NCBI GenBank assembly: GCA_023443285.1
Contig: JAEZVB010000096.1
Coordinates: forward strand, 1-15,664
Direction of reading: 5' to 3'
From: Bacillota bacterium
GTDB lineage: Bacteria > Bacillota > Negativicutes > Sporomusales > Sporomusaceae
Length of the DNA: 15,664 nt
In this document: positions 1-7,771 of the stretch, one piece after another
Position numbering within the stretch: position 1 is the first letter of the stretch
How the letters are laid out: each line of letters opens with the position of its first letter
Notes under the pieces: generated by a model
The model's input: only the letters and a program-made list of their open reading frames with translations
Told to the model about the DNA's origin: nothing
The model's database searches: none
Translations under genes and position numbers: made by a program

Positions 1-1301
1 CCATGAAGATATACACTCATTCGAAGAATTCCTTCATCTTATGGGGAATGGGTGTAACCCAATTTGGTCAGGGAGTTGATGTCGTAAAAGGTCTTGGATC
101 ATTATGTCTGCTAACCGGGCAAATTGGCAAGCCGAGTTCCGGCGTTGGGCCTGTACGTGGTCAAAATAATGTGCAGGGAGCCTGTGACATGGGTGCCTTA
201 CCTAATGTGTTTCCAGGATATCAGGCAGTAACCGATGCGGCTAACCGCAAAAAATTTGCCAAGGCCTGGGGTGTAGATAGTCTGCCTGATAAAATTGGTT
301 TTACCATTACTGAGGTTCCGCATGCTGTTGCTGCCGGTAAACTGAAAGCTTTTTATATTATCGGTGAAGATCCGGCGCAAAGCGATCCGGATTCCGCTGG
401 TTTGAGAAAAGCGCTTACTGATTTAGAATTCGTGGTATTCCAGGATATTTTTATGAACAAAACAGCACATTTTGCCGATGTCATTCTGCCGGCTACTGCC
501 TGGGGTGAGCACGGCGGGGTATTCAGTGGAGCTGACCGCCGGTTCCAACGCTTTAGGAAAGCCGTTGATGCTAAAGGTGATGTTAAAGACGACTGGGTAA
601 TCATTGGCGAATTAGCCAAACGATTTGGCTATGATCTGAACTACAAAGATACAGAAGAAATTTGGAACGAATTGATCAGTTTATGTCCGACATATGCTGG
701 CGCAACCTACGAGAAAATGGAGCGCCAGGGTAGCGTGTTATGGCCATGCCGCACGCCGGAAGATACTGGTACCGATTACTTATTCAAAGGGAATATTTTT
801 CAGACAGCCAGTAAGAAAGGTATCTTTTTTGCTACTGAATGGCGGTCACCAGCAGAGGTACCTGATGAAAAATATCCAACCGTACTTTGCACAGTGCGTG
901 AAGTGGGGCATTACTCATCGCGGACAATGACCGGCAATTGCTGGGGGTTGGCTAAATTGGCTGACGAACCAGGTTATGTTCAGATTAGCGAAGAAGATGC
1001 TGCGTGCCTGGGAATCGCAGATGAAGAATTAATGCGTGTTACATCGCGGCGTGGTTCTGTGATATCCCGAGCCAAAGTTAGCGACAGGATAAAAGCGGGA
1101 GCTGTGTATATGACCTATCAGTGGTGGATTGGTGCTTGTAATGAGCTTACTATTGATAACCTTGATCCTATTTCCAAAACGCCTGAGTATAAGTATTGTG
1201 CAGTAAAGCTTGAGGCAATTGCGGATCAGGCTCAAGCCGAGCAGCAGCTTACCGCATTATATGACAATATGAAACGCAAGATGGGTGCCACGGTATCTTA
1301 A
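1..1301 (+). CDS. fdhF: Formate dehydrogenase catalytic subunit, FDH-H type (C-terminal part, cut by window edge)
   Basis: Bis-MGD (Mo or W) oxidoreductase that interconverts formate and CO2. About 432 C-terminal residues are visible and the frame is open to the window edge, so the Fe-S domain and the active-site (seleno)cysteine lie upstream. The ATG at base 3 is internal. Visible cofactor-domain motifs are WGMGVTQF and RGQNNVQGACDMGALPN. The C-terminal domain carries VGHYSSRTMTGNC, MTYQWWIGACNELT and KTPEYKYCAVKLE, which closely resemble what I recall of E. coli FdhF; by that comparison roughly 280 residues are missing. Downstream come a HycB-like ferredoxin, an [FeFe] hydrogenase and another ferredoxin with close spacing. 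This suggests it is the formate-side subunit of a hydrogen-dependent CO2 reductase-like complex. Family certain; complex membership inferred from gene order. Confidence 0.93.
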   Translation, partial: MKIYTHSKNSFILWGMGVTQFGQGVDVVKGLGSLCLLTGQIGKPSSGVGPVRGQNNVQGACDMGALPNVFPGYQAVTDAANRKKFAKAWGVDSLPDKIGFTITEVPHAVAAGKLKAFYIIGEDPAQSDPDSAGLRKALTDLEFVVFQDIFMNKTAHFADVILPATAWGEHGGVFSGADRRFQRFRKAVDAKGDVKDDWVIIGELAKRFGYDLNYKDTEEIWNELISLCPTYAGATYEKMERQGSVLWPCRTPEDTGTDYLFKGNIFQTASKKGIFFATEWRSPAEVPDEKYPTVLCTVREVGHYSSRTMTGNCWGLAKLADEPGYVQISEEDAACLGIADEELMRVTSRRGSVISRAKVSDRIKAGAVYMTYQWWIGACNELTIDNLDPISKTPEYKYCAVKLEAIADQAQAEQQLTALYDNMKRKMGATVS

Positions 1302-1306
1302 AAAAA

Positions 1307-1325
1307 CAAGAAGTGTAACTTCTTG
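1307..1325 (+). other. Short perfect hairpin between fdhF and the ferredoxin gene
   Basis: CAAGAAGT and ACTTCTTG form a perfect 8-bp stem around a GTA loop, starting 5 nt after the fdhF stop and ending 3 nt before the AAGGGAGG ribosome binding site of the next gene. No T-tract follows, so it is not an intrinsic terminator. It may be an mRNA processing or stability element that sets the relative amounts of the subunits; that role is inference. Confidence 0.45.
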
Positions 1326-1339
1326 AAAGGGAGGTAAAT

Positions 1340-1885
1340 ATGGAAAAGTTAAGCCCGTTTGTTCTTGGGGACGGGGAAAAATGTATTGGCTGCAAAGCCT
1401 GTGAAATTGCTTGCCATGTATCTCATAATGTAGAGGGGATTACGGCAGGCAATATTGACACTCCAGTGTTCCCAAAATTGTTTGTTACTCGCGTGGATGA
1501 AGTGACTATGCCGGTACAATGTCATCATTGTGAAGATGCTCCCTGCGCTAAGGCTTGTCTTGAGAAAGCCATCTACTTTGAAGGCGATAAAGTTCTTATT
1601 CAGACTGAAAAGTGTAAAGGCTGTAAGGATTGCCTGGTAGCCTGCCCGTTTGGTGCCGTTGAACTTGTGCCACTGTTTGCGAAAGGCAAGGTGGTTATGC
1701 AAGAAAATCTTGGAAAACCGTTATTATATGGCAATAAATGTGACTTATGCAATACCCGCCAAAAAGGACCAATCTGCATTGAAGCTTGTCCGGAAAAAGC
1801 ACTTCGTCTGGTGGAGCCCCATAAGGAAAAGAAGGAAAAAAATATAAAAGCCGTTGCTACTATTGCCGGCATGTTCAAAAAATAG
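1340..1885 (+). CDS. hycB: HycB-like 4x[4Fe-4S] electron-transfer subunit
   Basis: Cytoplasmic polyferredoxin of 181 aa that passes electrons between a formate dehydrogenase and a hydrogenase. Four cysteine groups are visible: CIGCKACEIAC (about residues 15-25), CHHCEDAPCAKAC (about 61-73), CKGCKDCLVACPFG (about 92-105) and CDLCNTRQKGPICIEAC (about 134-150). This is the HycB/HydN/DmsB pattern for four [4Fe-4S] clusters. A lysine-rich tail follows from about residue 158. The ATG has a strong GGGAGG site just upstream. The stop codon overlaps the ribosome binding site of the hydrogenase gene, so the two are likely translationally coupled. Neighbours suggest the HycB role in a hydrogen-dependent CO2 reductase-like complex. 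Sequence alone cannot tell which of the two ferredoxins in this locus contacts which enzyme. Confidence 0.88.
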   Translation: MEKLSPFVLGDGEKCIGCKACEIACHVSHNVEGITAGNIDTPVFPKLFVTRVDEVTMPVQCHHCEDAPCAKACLEKAIYFEGDKVLIQTEKCKGCKDCLVACPFGAVELVPLFAKGKVVMQENLGKPLLYGNKCDLCNTRQKGPICIEACPEKALRLVEPHKEKKEKNIKAVATIAGMFKK

Positions 1886-1897
1886 GAGGTGAGGACT

Positions 1898-3268
1898 ATG
1901 CAATATACGATTGAGATTGACCAGGAATTATGTACCGGCTGCCGTAGGTGCACAGATGTGTGCCCAGTTGGTGCTATCGGCGGACCGGAGGGAATGCCAG
2001 TCGAGATTAATTATGATAAGTGCTGTTTCTGCGGTCAATGTGTGCAGATTTGCAGTGCATATCAGGAATACAAGTCCGAAACCAGTAAACCACGGGAAGT
2101 TAAAATGGAAGAGCGCGGCTTATTGGAGAGTGTCAAAGAACCACTGTTTGCTGCACACAATATGGGACACGCGCAGCAGGTATGGCAAGCGATCAACAAT
2201 CCTGAGGTAGTAACCATGGTGCAATGCGCCCCGGCAGTTCGGGTTGGTTTAGCTGAGGACTTTGGCATGGAATCTGGAGAATTGGTTGCCGGTAAAATGA
2301 TTACTGCCCTAAGAAAGCTGGGCTTTGACAAAGTATATGATACTAACTTTACTGCTGACCTGACAATTATGGAGGAAGGCAGCGAGTTAATCAAACGGAT
2401 ACAGGAAAACGGGGTATTACCCATGTTTACTTCCTGCTGTCCGGCTTGGGTTAAATATGTAGAGCAAGAGCACTTTGACATTCAGGCTAATCTGTCTACC
2501 TGTAAATCGCCTCAACAGATGGCTGGAGCTTTATTCAAGACCTATGGCGCACAAGTAGACAAAATTGATCCTAAAAAAATAGTCAGTGTATCGGTTATGC
2601 CTTGTACAGCCAAGAAATTCGAAGCTTCCCGTCCTGAAATGAACTCAAGTGGCTGTCAGGATGTTGATATTGTTTTGACAACAAGAGAACTGGCCAATCT
2701 AATCAAACATGCTGGCATTGATTTTAAAAACCTCGAACCAAGCCAGCCTGATTCAGTACTTGGGGCTTATACTGGTGCCGGACATATCTTCGGTGTTACC
2801 GGCGGGGTTATGGAAGCCGCCTTGCGCACTGGCTATGAATTAATTACCGGTAAAGCGCTTGACGATATTAATATCCTGGATGTGCGGTACAGCGAAGGCG
2901 TAAAACGGGCGACTATTCAAGTTGGCGATTTGGCAGTTAAAACAGTGGTTGTTGCCGGCCTTGCCAATGTAGCGCCTCTTCTTGAAGAAATGAAGAACGG
3001 TACTGCCGACTTCCACTTCGTTGAAGTTATGGCTTGCCCGCAAGGCTGCATCAGCGGCGGCGGTCAACCGAAAGTTTTGTTGGAAAATGAACGTAAAGAA
3101 GTTTATGCCAGCCGCTCTGAATCGATGTACAAACATGATGAGGAGCTGCCACTTAGAAAATCGCACGACAATCCGGAAGTTGCAAAACTTTATAAAGACT
3201 TCCTCGGTAAACCGCTGGGTCATAAATCGCATGAGCTCTTACACACACATTATGTAAGGAGGGGATAA
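1898..3268 (+). CDS. hydA: [FeFe] hydrogenase catalytic subunit (HDCR HydA2 type)
   Basis: Interconverts H2 with protons and electrons at an H-cluster. The 456-aa protein starts with two [4Fe-4S] motifs, CTGCRRCTDVCP and CCFCGQCVQIC, in its first 60 residues. All three H-cluster signatures are present: P1 FTSCCPAW (Cys180 and Cys181), P2 MPCTAKKFE (Cys236) and P3 MACPQGCISGGGQP (Cys380 and Cys384). It lacks the extra N-terminal [2Fe-2S] and His-ligated clusters of the long clostridial monomeric enzymes, as expected for a subunit fed by separate ferredoxins. I chose the ATG at 1898 because AGGAGG at 1884-1889 lies 8 nt upstream; a GTG at 1889 in the same frame would sit inside that site. The gene lies between two HycB-like genes and downstream of an FDH gene, which matches the make-up of hydrogen-dependent CO2 reductase. 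Maturases HydEFG are not in the window. Confidence 0.94.
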   Translation: MQYTIEIDQELCTGCRRCTDVCPVGAIGGPEGMPVEINYDKCCFCGQCVQICSAYQEYKSETSKPREVKMEERGLLESVKEPLFAAHNMGHAQQVWQAINNPEVVTMVQCAPAVRVGLAEDFGMESGELVAGKMITALRKLGFDKVYDTNFTADLTIMEEGSELIKRIQENGVLPMFTSCCPAWVKYVEQEHFDIQANLSTCKSPQQMAGALFKTYGAQVDKIDPKKIVSVSVMPCTAKKFEASRPEMNSSGCQDVDIVLTTRELANLIKHAGIDFKNLEPSQPDSVLGAYTGAGHIFGVTGGVMEAALRTGYELITGKALDDINILDVRYSEGVKRATIQVGDLAVKTVVVAGLANVAPLLEEMKNGTADFHFVEVMACPQGCISGGGQPKVLLENERKEVYASRSESMYKHDEELPLRKSHDNPEVAKLYKDFLGKPLGHKSHELLHTHYVRRG

Positions 3269-3272
3269 CAGC

Positions 3273-3779
3273 ATGCTTGATACCGCTTTTGTTATTGGAA
3301 ATCCCGACTTATGTATAGGCTGCCGGACTTGTGAATTGGCGTGTGTGTTAGCTCACACCGAAAAACAGTTGGGAACAGAAGAAATTAAAAGTGTGCCGTT
3401 CTTACCCCGGTTATCGGTGGTAAAAACCGAGGATATCAGCGTTCCAGTACAATGCCGTCAATGTGAAGATGCTCCTTGCGCGGAGGCTTGTCCAGAAAAA
3501 GCCATTGTACATCGCGGTCAAGCAATCTATGTGCTTGCTGACAAGTGCGTTGGCTGCAAAAATTGCTTGATGGCCTGTCCTATCGGTGCTGTTTATTTAA
3601 CTCGTGAAGCGGAGAGCCTTTGCCAAAAAACGGCTTACAAATGTGATTTGTGTGCTGAAATACCTGAGGGGCCGCAATGTGTGAAAAAGTGTCCGACAAA
3701 AGCATTGTCTGTAATGCTGCCGGAAGCTATTGAAACAAGTATTAAAGCCAAACGTGCGAGTGTAGTGAGGAATGGCTAG
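3273..3779 (+). CDS. hycB: Second HycB-like 4x[4Fe-4S] electron-transfer subunit
   Basis: Polyferredoxin of 168 aa, related to the one encoded before the hydrogenase. Four cysteine groups are visible: CIGCRTCELAC, CRQCEDAPCAEACPEKAI, CVGCKNCLMACPIGAV and CDLCAEIPEGPQCVKKC. AAGGAGGGG at 3257-3264, inside the end of the hydrogenase gene, positions the ATG, and only 4 nt separate the two genes, so coupling is likely. It is the last gene before a strong terminator. Two HycB-like proteins in one locus parallel HDCR loci, where such proteins link FDH and hydrogenase. The two paralogues have different lengths and tails, which suggests separate positions in the complex; that is inference. Confidence 0.88.
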   Translation: MLDTAFVIGNPDLCIGCRTCELACVLAHTEKQLGTEEIKSVPFLPRLSVVKTEDISVPVQCRQCEDAPCAEACPEKAIVHRGQAIYVLADKCVGCKNCLMACPIGAVYLTREAESLCQKTAYKCDLCAEIPEGPQCVKKCPTKALSVMLPEAIETSIKAKRASVVRNG

Positions 3780-3812
3780 AAGGCGTTTGTGATTTGGATT
3801 TTATAAAAGAAT

Positions 3813-3852
3813 AAAAAAATGGTGGTGCTCAGCGGAGCGCCACCATTTTTTT
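3813..3852. terminator. Bidirectional intrinsic terminator between convergent genes
   Basis: A 12-bp stem (ATGGTGGTGCTC with GAGCGCCACCAT, one G-T wobble) closes an AGCG loop. A run of A precedes it and a run of T follows, so it works in both directions. It ends the ferredoxin-hydrogenase operon on the plus strand and the selenocysteine FDH gene on the minus strand, whose stop is 9 nt away. Confidence 0.93.
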
Positions 3853-3860
3853 ACGATAGA

Positions 3861-6536
3861 TTACATTTTCTCGATTTTAACAGCAGATACCTTGTATTCA
3901 TAGGTTTTGGTTGTTTTGTCTAAATTACTGCTGGTAAGTTCATTAGTTCGAGTTGCGAGGTAATGGAAAGACATCCAGATAACTCCTGGCGGTACACGGT
4001 CGGTAACCCAGGCTTTGGTCTGAACTGTGCCGCGCCGTGAGGAAACACGAATGATTTCCTGGTTCTGAATACCGAGGCGCGTAGCATCATCAGGATGAAG
4101 CATGGCTTGTTCCTCAGAACGGAAGTCAGTCAGCGTTTTGGAGTATCCCGGAGTAGTGATATTGTAGTGATAGAGAATCCGGCCTGTGCTCAACAGGAAC
4201 GGATACTCGGAGTCAGGTACTTCGCCAGGCGGTTGATGATCAATCGGCATGAACCTGGCAATACCACAAGTGAACTTACCTTTGTCGTGCAGATACTTGG
4301 TGCCGGGGTGGTCTTTATCAGGAACTGGCCATTGCAGGCCGCTTGCATCCAGGCGGTCAAACGCGACACCGGCATAGATGGGACTGAGTGAGGCCATTTC
4401 ATCCATAATCTCACTTGGGTGAGTATAGGACATCAGGTAACCCATACGAGTGGATAAATCTGCCAGAATCTGCCAGTCAGGGCGGCTGTTGCCAATAGGA
4501 TTAATGGCTTGGCGAACCCGTTGAACGCGGCGTTCAGTATTAGTAAAAGTACCGTCTTTTTCGGCAAAGGAGGCACCTGGCAGAACAACATCGGCAAGTT
4601 TAGCCGTTTCAGTCAGGAACAGATTTTGTACAACCAGGAAATCCAGGTGTTTGAGCGCTTTGCGGACATGATTGGCATCGCCATCAGTTACCACTGGATC
4701 TTCACCCATAACATACATGGCTTTGAGTTCGCCGCTAATTGCTTTATCGAACATATCAGGAATCATTAAGCCAATTTTATTCGATAATGTTACGCCCCAA
4801 GCCTTTTCAAATTTATCTTGAACCATTGGGAAATCGACTTTTTGATAACCAGGGTAGACATTGGGGAGTGCTCCCATATCGCAGGCACCCTGTACATTGT
4901 TTTGTCCACGCATTGGGTTAAGACCGGTATTGGGTCTGCCAATATTGCCTGTCAGCAAAGTAAGATTGGCTAAACTCATAACATTATCTGTACCACATAC
5001 GTGCTCGGTGATTCCCAACGTGTAAAAAATCTGTGCCGCTTCAGCAGTACCATAAATTTTAGCTGCTTCAAATAGTAGATATTTTGGTACGCCAGTGATA
5101 CTCTCTACATATTCAGGGGTATACTTTTCCACGGTTTCAGCGACCTGCTCAAAACCGCTGGTGCAGCTTTCGATGAAGGTTTTATCATGCCAGCCCGATT
5201 TAATAATGATATGCATCAGGCCGTTGATTAAAGCAATATCAGTACCTGGTTTCAAGCGCAGCCAAACATGGGCTTTGCCTGCCAGTTCAGTTTTGCGAGG
5301 ATCAGCTACGATGAGGGTAGCGCCGTTGCGCAGGGCTTGACGCATTTTTGCCCCAATAACAGGGTGAGCTTCTGTTGGGTTGGCTCCAATGACAAATAGA
5401 ACTTTACTTTGGGGAATTTCGTTAATAGAGTTAGTCATTGCTCCAGAACCGAATGAAGTGGCCAGACCGGCCACAGTGGGAGCGTGTCAGGTACGTGCGC
5501 AGTGATCAATGTTGTTGGTGCCGATCGCTGCGCGCATAAATTTTTGCATTAGGTAATTATCTTCATTGACACACCGGGCAGAACTGAGTGCTGCAATAGC
5601 ATCGCCGCCATAGGTGGTTTTAATTTCGCCAAATTTGCTGGCAATTAAATCAAGAGCTTCATCCCAGCTTGCCTCAACAAATTCACCGTCTTTCTTAATT
5701 AGCGGCGTGGTAAGGCGTTCCGGACTATGAATATAGTCGATGCCAAAGCGGCCTTTTACGCAGGTAAGACGACCATTAACAGGACTGGTTAGATTGGAAG
5801 TAACACCAATTACCTTGTCATTTTTAACGTTTAGATCGAAGTTGCAGCCTACGCCGCAGAAAGGACAAGTGGTTTTAACTTTCTTATCAGGTATACCGGC
5901 ATTATGCATGGGCTTTTCCGTCAAGGCACCTACCGGGCAAGCCGATACGCAAGTGCCACAAAATAAACAACTGGACGAATCCACCATGGATTGATCAAAA
6001 GCTGGTGTTACCTTGGTATCAAAGCCCCGATTAGTCCATTCAAGAGTATCGCAGCACTGTATTTCCCGGCAAACCCGAACACAACGGCCGCAGAGAATAC
6101 ATTTATTATTATCACGGATAATGAAGGGATTGCTGTCATCAATCGCAAATTGGCGGCGTTCGCCACTAAAACGAATCTCGCGGATACCAAGCTGGCTAGC
6201 CAGTGACTGTAGTTCGCAATCTAGATTACGTTGGCAGGACAAGCAATCCTGAGGATGATTAGCTAGCATGAGTTCAACTACACTTTTGCGTGCTTCCCGA
6301 ATGACTGCTGATGTGGTGCGTACAACCAGACCTTCCGTTGCTGGGTAGGTGCAAGCGGTAACTAACCCTCTGGCACCTTCTACTTCCACGACACAGACCC
6401 GGCAGGCACCTTCTGGGGTTAAATCAGCGAGATGACACAAAGTCGGGATATTTACCCCTGCAAGTTTGGCAGCCTCTAATATAGTACTGCCTTCAGGGGC
6501 TTCAATAACTCGGCTGTCAATTGTTAATTTGACCAT
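3861..6536 (-). CDS. fdhF: Selenocysteine formate dehydrogenase, long form with NuoG-like N-terminus
   Basis: Bis-MGD formate dehydrogenase/CO2 reductase of 891 aa when the in-frame TGA at 5489-5487 is read as selenocysteine 350. The context CART-U-HAPTVAGL is the FDH active site. The N-terminus holds a [2Fe-2S] domain (Cys34, 45, 48, 62), a HxxxCxxCxxxxxC cluster site near 94-107 and two ferredoxin motifs (CILCGRCVRVC, CLFCGTCVSACP). The molybdopterin [4Fe-4S] motif CPFCGVGC and the catalytic and C-terminal domains follow. Length and order fit Moorella-type FdhA rather than the short FDH-H type at the window start. The only usable start is ATG 6536, because an in-frame TGA lies four codons upstream; AAGGAG sits 14 nt away, which is unusually far. 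The gene stands alone, convergent to the hydrogenase operon and divergent from mobA, so its electron partner is not obvious. Confidence 0.93.
5458..5489 (-). promoter_or_regulatory. Selenocysteine UGA codon and SECIS hairpin
   Basis: TGA at 5489-5487 is followed by a bacterial-type SECIS: GTGGCC and GGCCAC form a perfect 6-bp stem closing a GGTCT loop at 5468-5464. The loop starts at nucleotide 22 counted from the U of UGA, the same spacing I count in E. coli fdhF, and GGUCU is the SelB-binding loop there. The host must therefore have SelA, SelB, SelC and SelD; none is in the window. Confidence 0.93.
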
Positions 6537-6703
6537 TAACTGTGTTCACACTCCTTATGGTAGTATCGGGCATATTAAGAGGAACTGCAGAATAACCGAA
6601 AAATGACTTATAATATTAAAATTCGACAAAATTCTATATTATCCTCCTTCCCGGGTTAGGTTTTAAAAGTACCTATGTATTTGCAGAATACCTCATTATA
6701 GTC

Positions 6704-6733
6704 ATTATAAGAACTAATTCATGATAGAGCCAA
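6704..6733 (-). promoter_or_regulatory. Candidate promoter for the selenocysteine FDH gene
   Basis: Read on the minus strand, TTGGCT (6733-6728) and TATAAT (6709-6704) are 18 nt apart. The -10 box is perfect and the -35 box is weak. A second TATAAT lies at 6700-6695 without a good -35. Transcription from here would make a leader of roughly 160 nt before the ATG. Confidence 0.35.
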
Positions 6734-6868
6734 CTCATTATTCTGAATGGCAAGAATATTATGCCGAAATAGCCTGGGCACTATCTGAATGTAATAAAGT
6801 GGAATTTTTCACTTAGTCATGCGCTCCTTAAAAGCATAAGGGCAGTAACGGCAAAAGTACACACAAAG

Positions 6869-6897
6869 TTGACATTATTATTACCAGTTATTATAAT
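6869..6897 (+). promoter_or_regulatory. Consensus sigma-A promoter of mobA
   Basis: TTGACA (6869-6874) and TATAAT (6892-6897) are separated by exactly 17 nt, a perfect match to both boxes. The start point would be near 6904, giving a leader of about 30 nt to the mobA TTG start. Confidence 0.88.
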
Positions 6898-6935
6898 TAA
6901 ACTAAATGTCTATTTGAGATGGAGCGCTGGTTTAT

Positions 6936-7589
6936 TTGAGTAACTTCAAGCATAACCCCGGGTGGCGGAATAATATTACTCCGTTTATATTGTCTGGAGG
7001 GCAAAGCCGGCGAATGGGGAAAAATAAATCTTTTGTAAAACTGGATGGCAAACCACTAATTGAGATTGTATTAGGAAAGGTAACTGACATCTTTGCAAGG
7101 AACCCAATTATTATCACCAATCATCCTGAAGAATATGAGTATTTAGGTTGCGAGATGGTTGGCGATATTTTTAAAGACAAAGGTCCGCTGGGTGGAATAC
7201 ATACAGGATTAATCTATTCACCCACATTGCATATATTTATTGTTGCCTGTGACATGCCTTTTATTGAACCCTTCTTTATTCAACATATGGCCAAGCGTCT
7301 TGGGCAGGAAGATGTTCTTATCCCCCATAACGGTGAAAATGTGGAACCCTTGCATGCAATATATTCCAAACAGTGTCTGACAGCTATTGAGATGCATCTT
7401 CATGAGGAGCATCGCTGTGTTCAATCCTTTTTTCAGGATGTGACTATAAACTATATTTCTCAGGCGGAGATGGTTCGCCTACATCTACCGGAATACTACT
7501 TTTTAAATGTGAATACTGTAGAAGATTTAACTAAGGCTAAGCACTGTATAGAACGTGTTGTAGAGTCGCCCCACGGAATTTGTTACTAA
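6936..7589 (+). CDS. mobA: Molybdenum cofactor guanylyltransferase MobA
   Basis: Transfers GMP from GTP to molybdopterin to make the MGD form of the cofactor, which formate dehydrogenases carry as bis-MGD. The 217-aa protein has the nucleotidyltransferase signature LSGGQSRRMGKNKSF near residues 19-33, GPLGGIHTGL in the middle and VACDMPF near 102-108, whose Asp is the expected metal ligand. Length is normal for the family. The start is taken as TTG 6936, with GGAG at 6921-6924, 11 nt upstream; no ATG lies before the signature motif in this frame. It has its own consensus promoter and is divergent from the selenocysteine FDH gene. Downstream it is closed by a terminator that derives from a T-box leader. 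Confidence 0.92.
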   Translation: MSNFKHNPGWRNNITPFILSGGQSRRMGKNKSFVKLDGKPLIEIVLGKVTDIFARNPIIITNHPEEYEYLGCEMVGDIFKDKGPLGGIHTGLIYSPTLHIFIVACDMPFIEPFFIQHMAKRLGQEDVLIPHNGENVEPLHAIYSKQCLTAIEMHLHEEHRCVQSFFQDVTINYISQAEMVRLHLPEYYFLNVNTVEDLTKAKHCIERVVESPHGICY

Positions 7590-7701
7590 GTTTGCTTCGT
7601 TTATGGCAGTGCGAGAATACGGGTTGTTTTTATGCCGGAGATCTAGGCGGTATCGTGAAAGTTAAGCTCTTTCGTCCAGATATGGATGAAAGGCTTTTTT
7701 T
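7590..7701 (+). promoter_or_regulatory. Decapitated T-box: 3' half of a tRNA-sensing leader, second copy of the valS one
   Basis: Starting right after the mobA stop, this stretch aligns with 14310-14419 of the valS T-box leader at roughly 87% by hand over the last 100 nt. TTATGGCAGTGCGAG is identical in both. It keeps the stem III region, a T-box-like core (TAGGCGGTATCGTG, 7644-7657) and the terminator. It lacks Stem I and its specifier codon, so it cannot recognise a particular tRNA. The bulge that should read TGGN to pair with the tRNA CCA end reads CGGT. No aminoacyl-tRNA synthetase or amino-acid gene follows. The likely present role is just terminating mobA transcription. Confidence 0.75.
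7669..7701 (+). terminator. Intrinsic terminator of the T-box remnant, ends mobA
   Basis: CTTTCGTCC and GGATGAAAG form a 9-bp stem with one G-T pair around AGATAT, followed by GC and seven T. Both stem arms are identical to those in the valS leader. Confidence 0.85.
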
Positions 7702-7703
7702 AC

Positions 7704-7735
7704 ATTATCAGAAAGTATAACCCCTTTCTGATAAT
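7704..7735 (+). other. Perfect 12-bp inverted repeat
   Basis: ATTATCAGAAAG and CTTTCTGATAAT are perfect complements around an 8-nt loop (TATAACCC). No T-tract follows. It could be an RNA hairpin in a leader of the moeA operon, or an operator. It has no counterpart after the valS T-box, so it is not part of the duplicated segment. Confidence 0.5.
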
Positions 7736-7771
7736 AAGTAAGAACGACTAAGGCTTCTGCCGGCGTCCGGA

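Larger units (their letters stand above)
6537..6935. other. Divergent intergenic region between fdhF (minus) and mobA (plus)
   Basis: About 400 bases, A+T rich, without a convincing gene. It holds a consensus promoter for mobA and a weaker minus-strand promoter candidate that would give fdhF a leader of about 160 nt. Within that leader (minus strand) an orphan AAGGAGG at 6649-6643 precedes a 24-codon TTG-started frame (6629-6555) whose stop overlaps the fdhF ribosome binding site. TGCAGAATA occurs twice, at 6586 and 6682. A weak hairpin lies at 6797-6814. I see no recognisable ModE site or known riboswitch. Confidence 0.5.

Noticed and set aside
3..5. ATG at base 3 as the true start of the first FDH
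   Set aside because: The protein begins in the middle of the cofactor-binding domain, so the gene extends beyond the window edge.
1889..1897. GTG at 1889 as the hydrogenase start (three extra residues)
   Set aside because: It lies inside the AGGAGG ribosome binding site (1884-1889); ATG 1898 is ideally spaced from that site.
2062..2481. Long open frames antisense to real genes (for example here, 13107-13499 and 1349-1953)
   Set aside because: They lie entirely opposite well-identified genes, show no family motifs and lack ribosome binding sites.
5474..5489. The minus-strand FDH as two genes or a nonsense pseudogene split at TGA
   Set aside because: The TGA is at the conserved Sec position of the FDH active site and is followed by a perfect SECIS, with both halves in one frame.
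6797..6814. Hairpin AAGTGGAA/TTTCACTT as a terminator or operator
   Set aside because: Only A+T-rich pairs with a G-T and a very small loop; it probably occurs by chance in this base composition.
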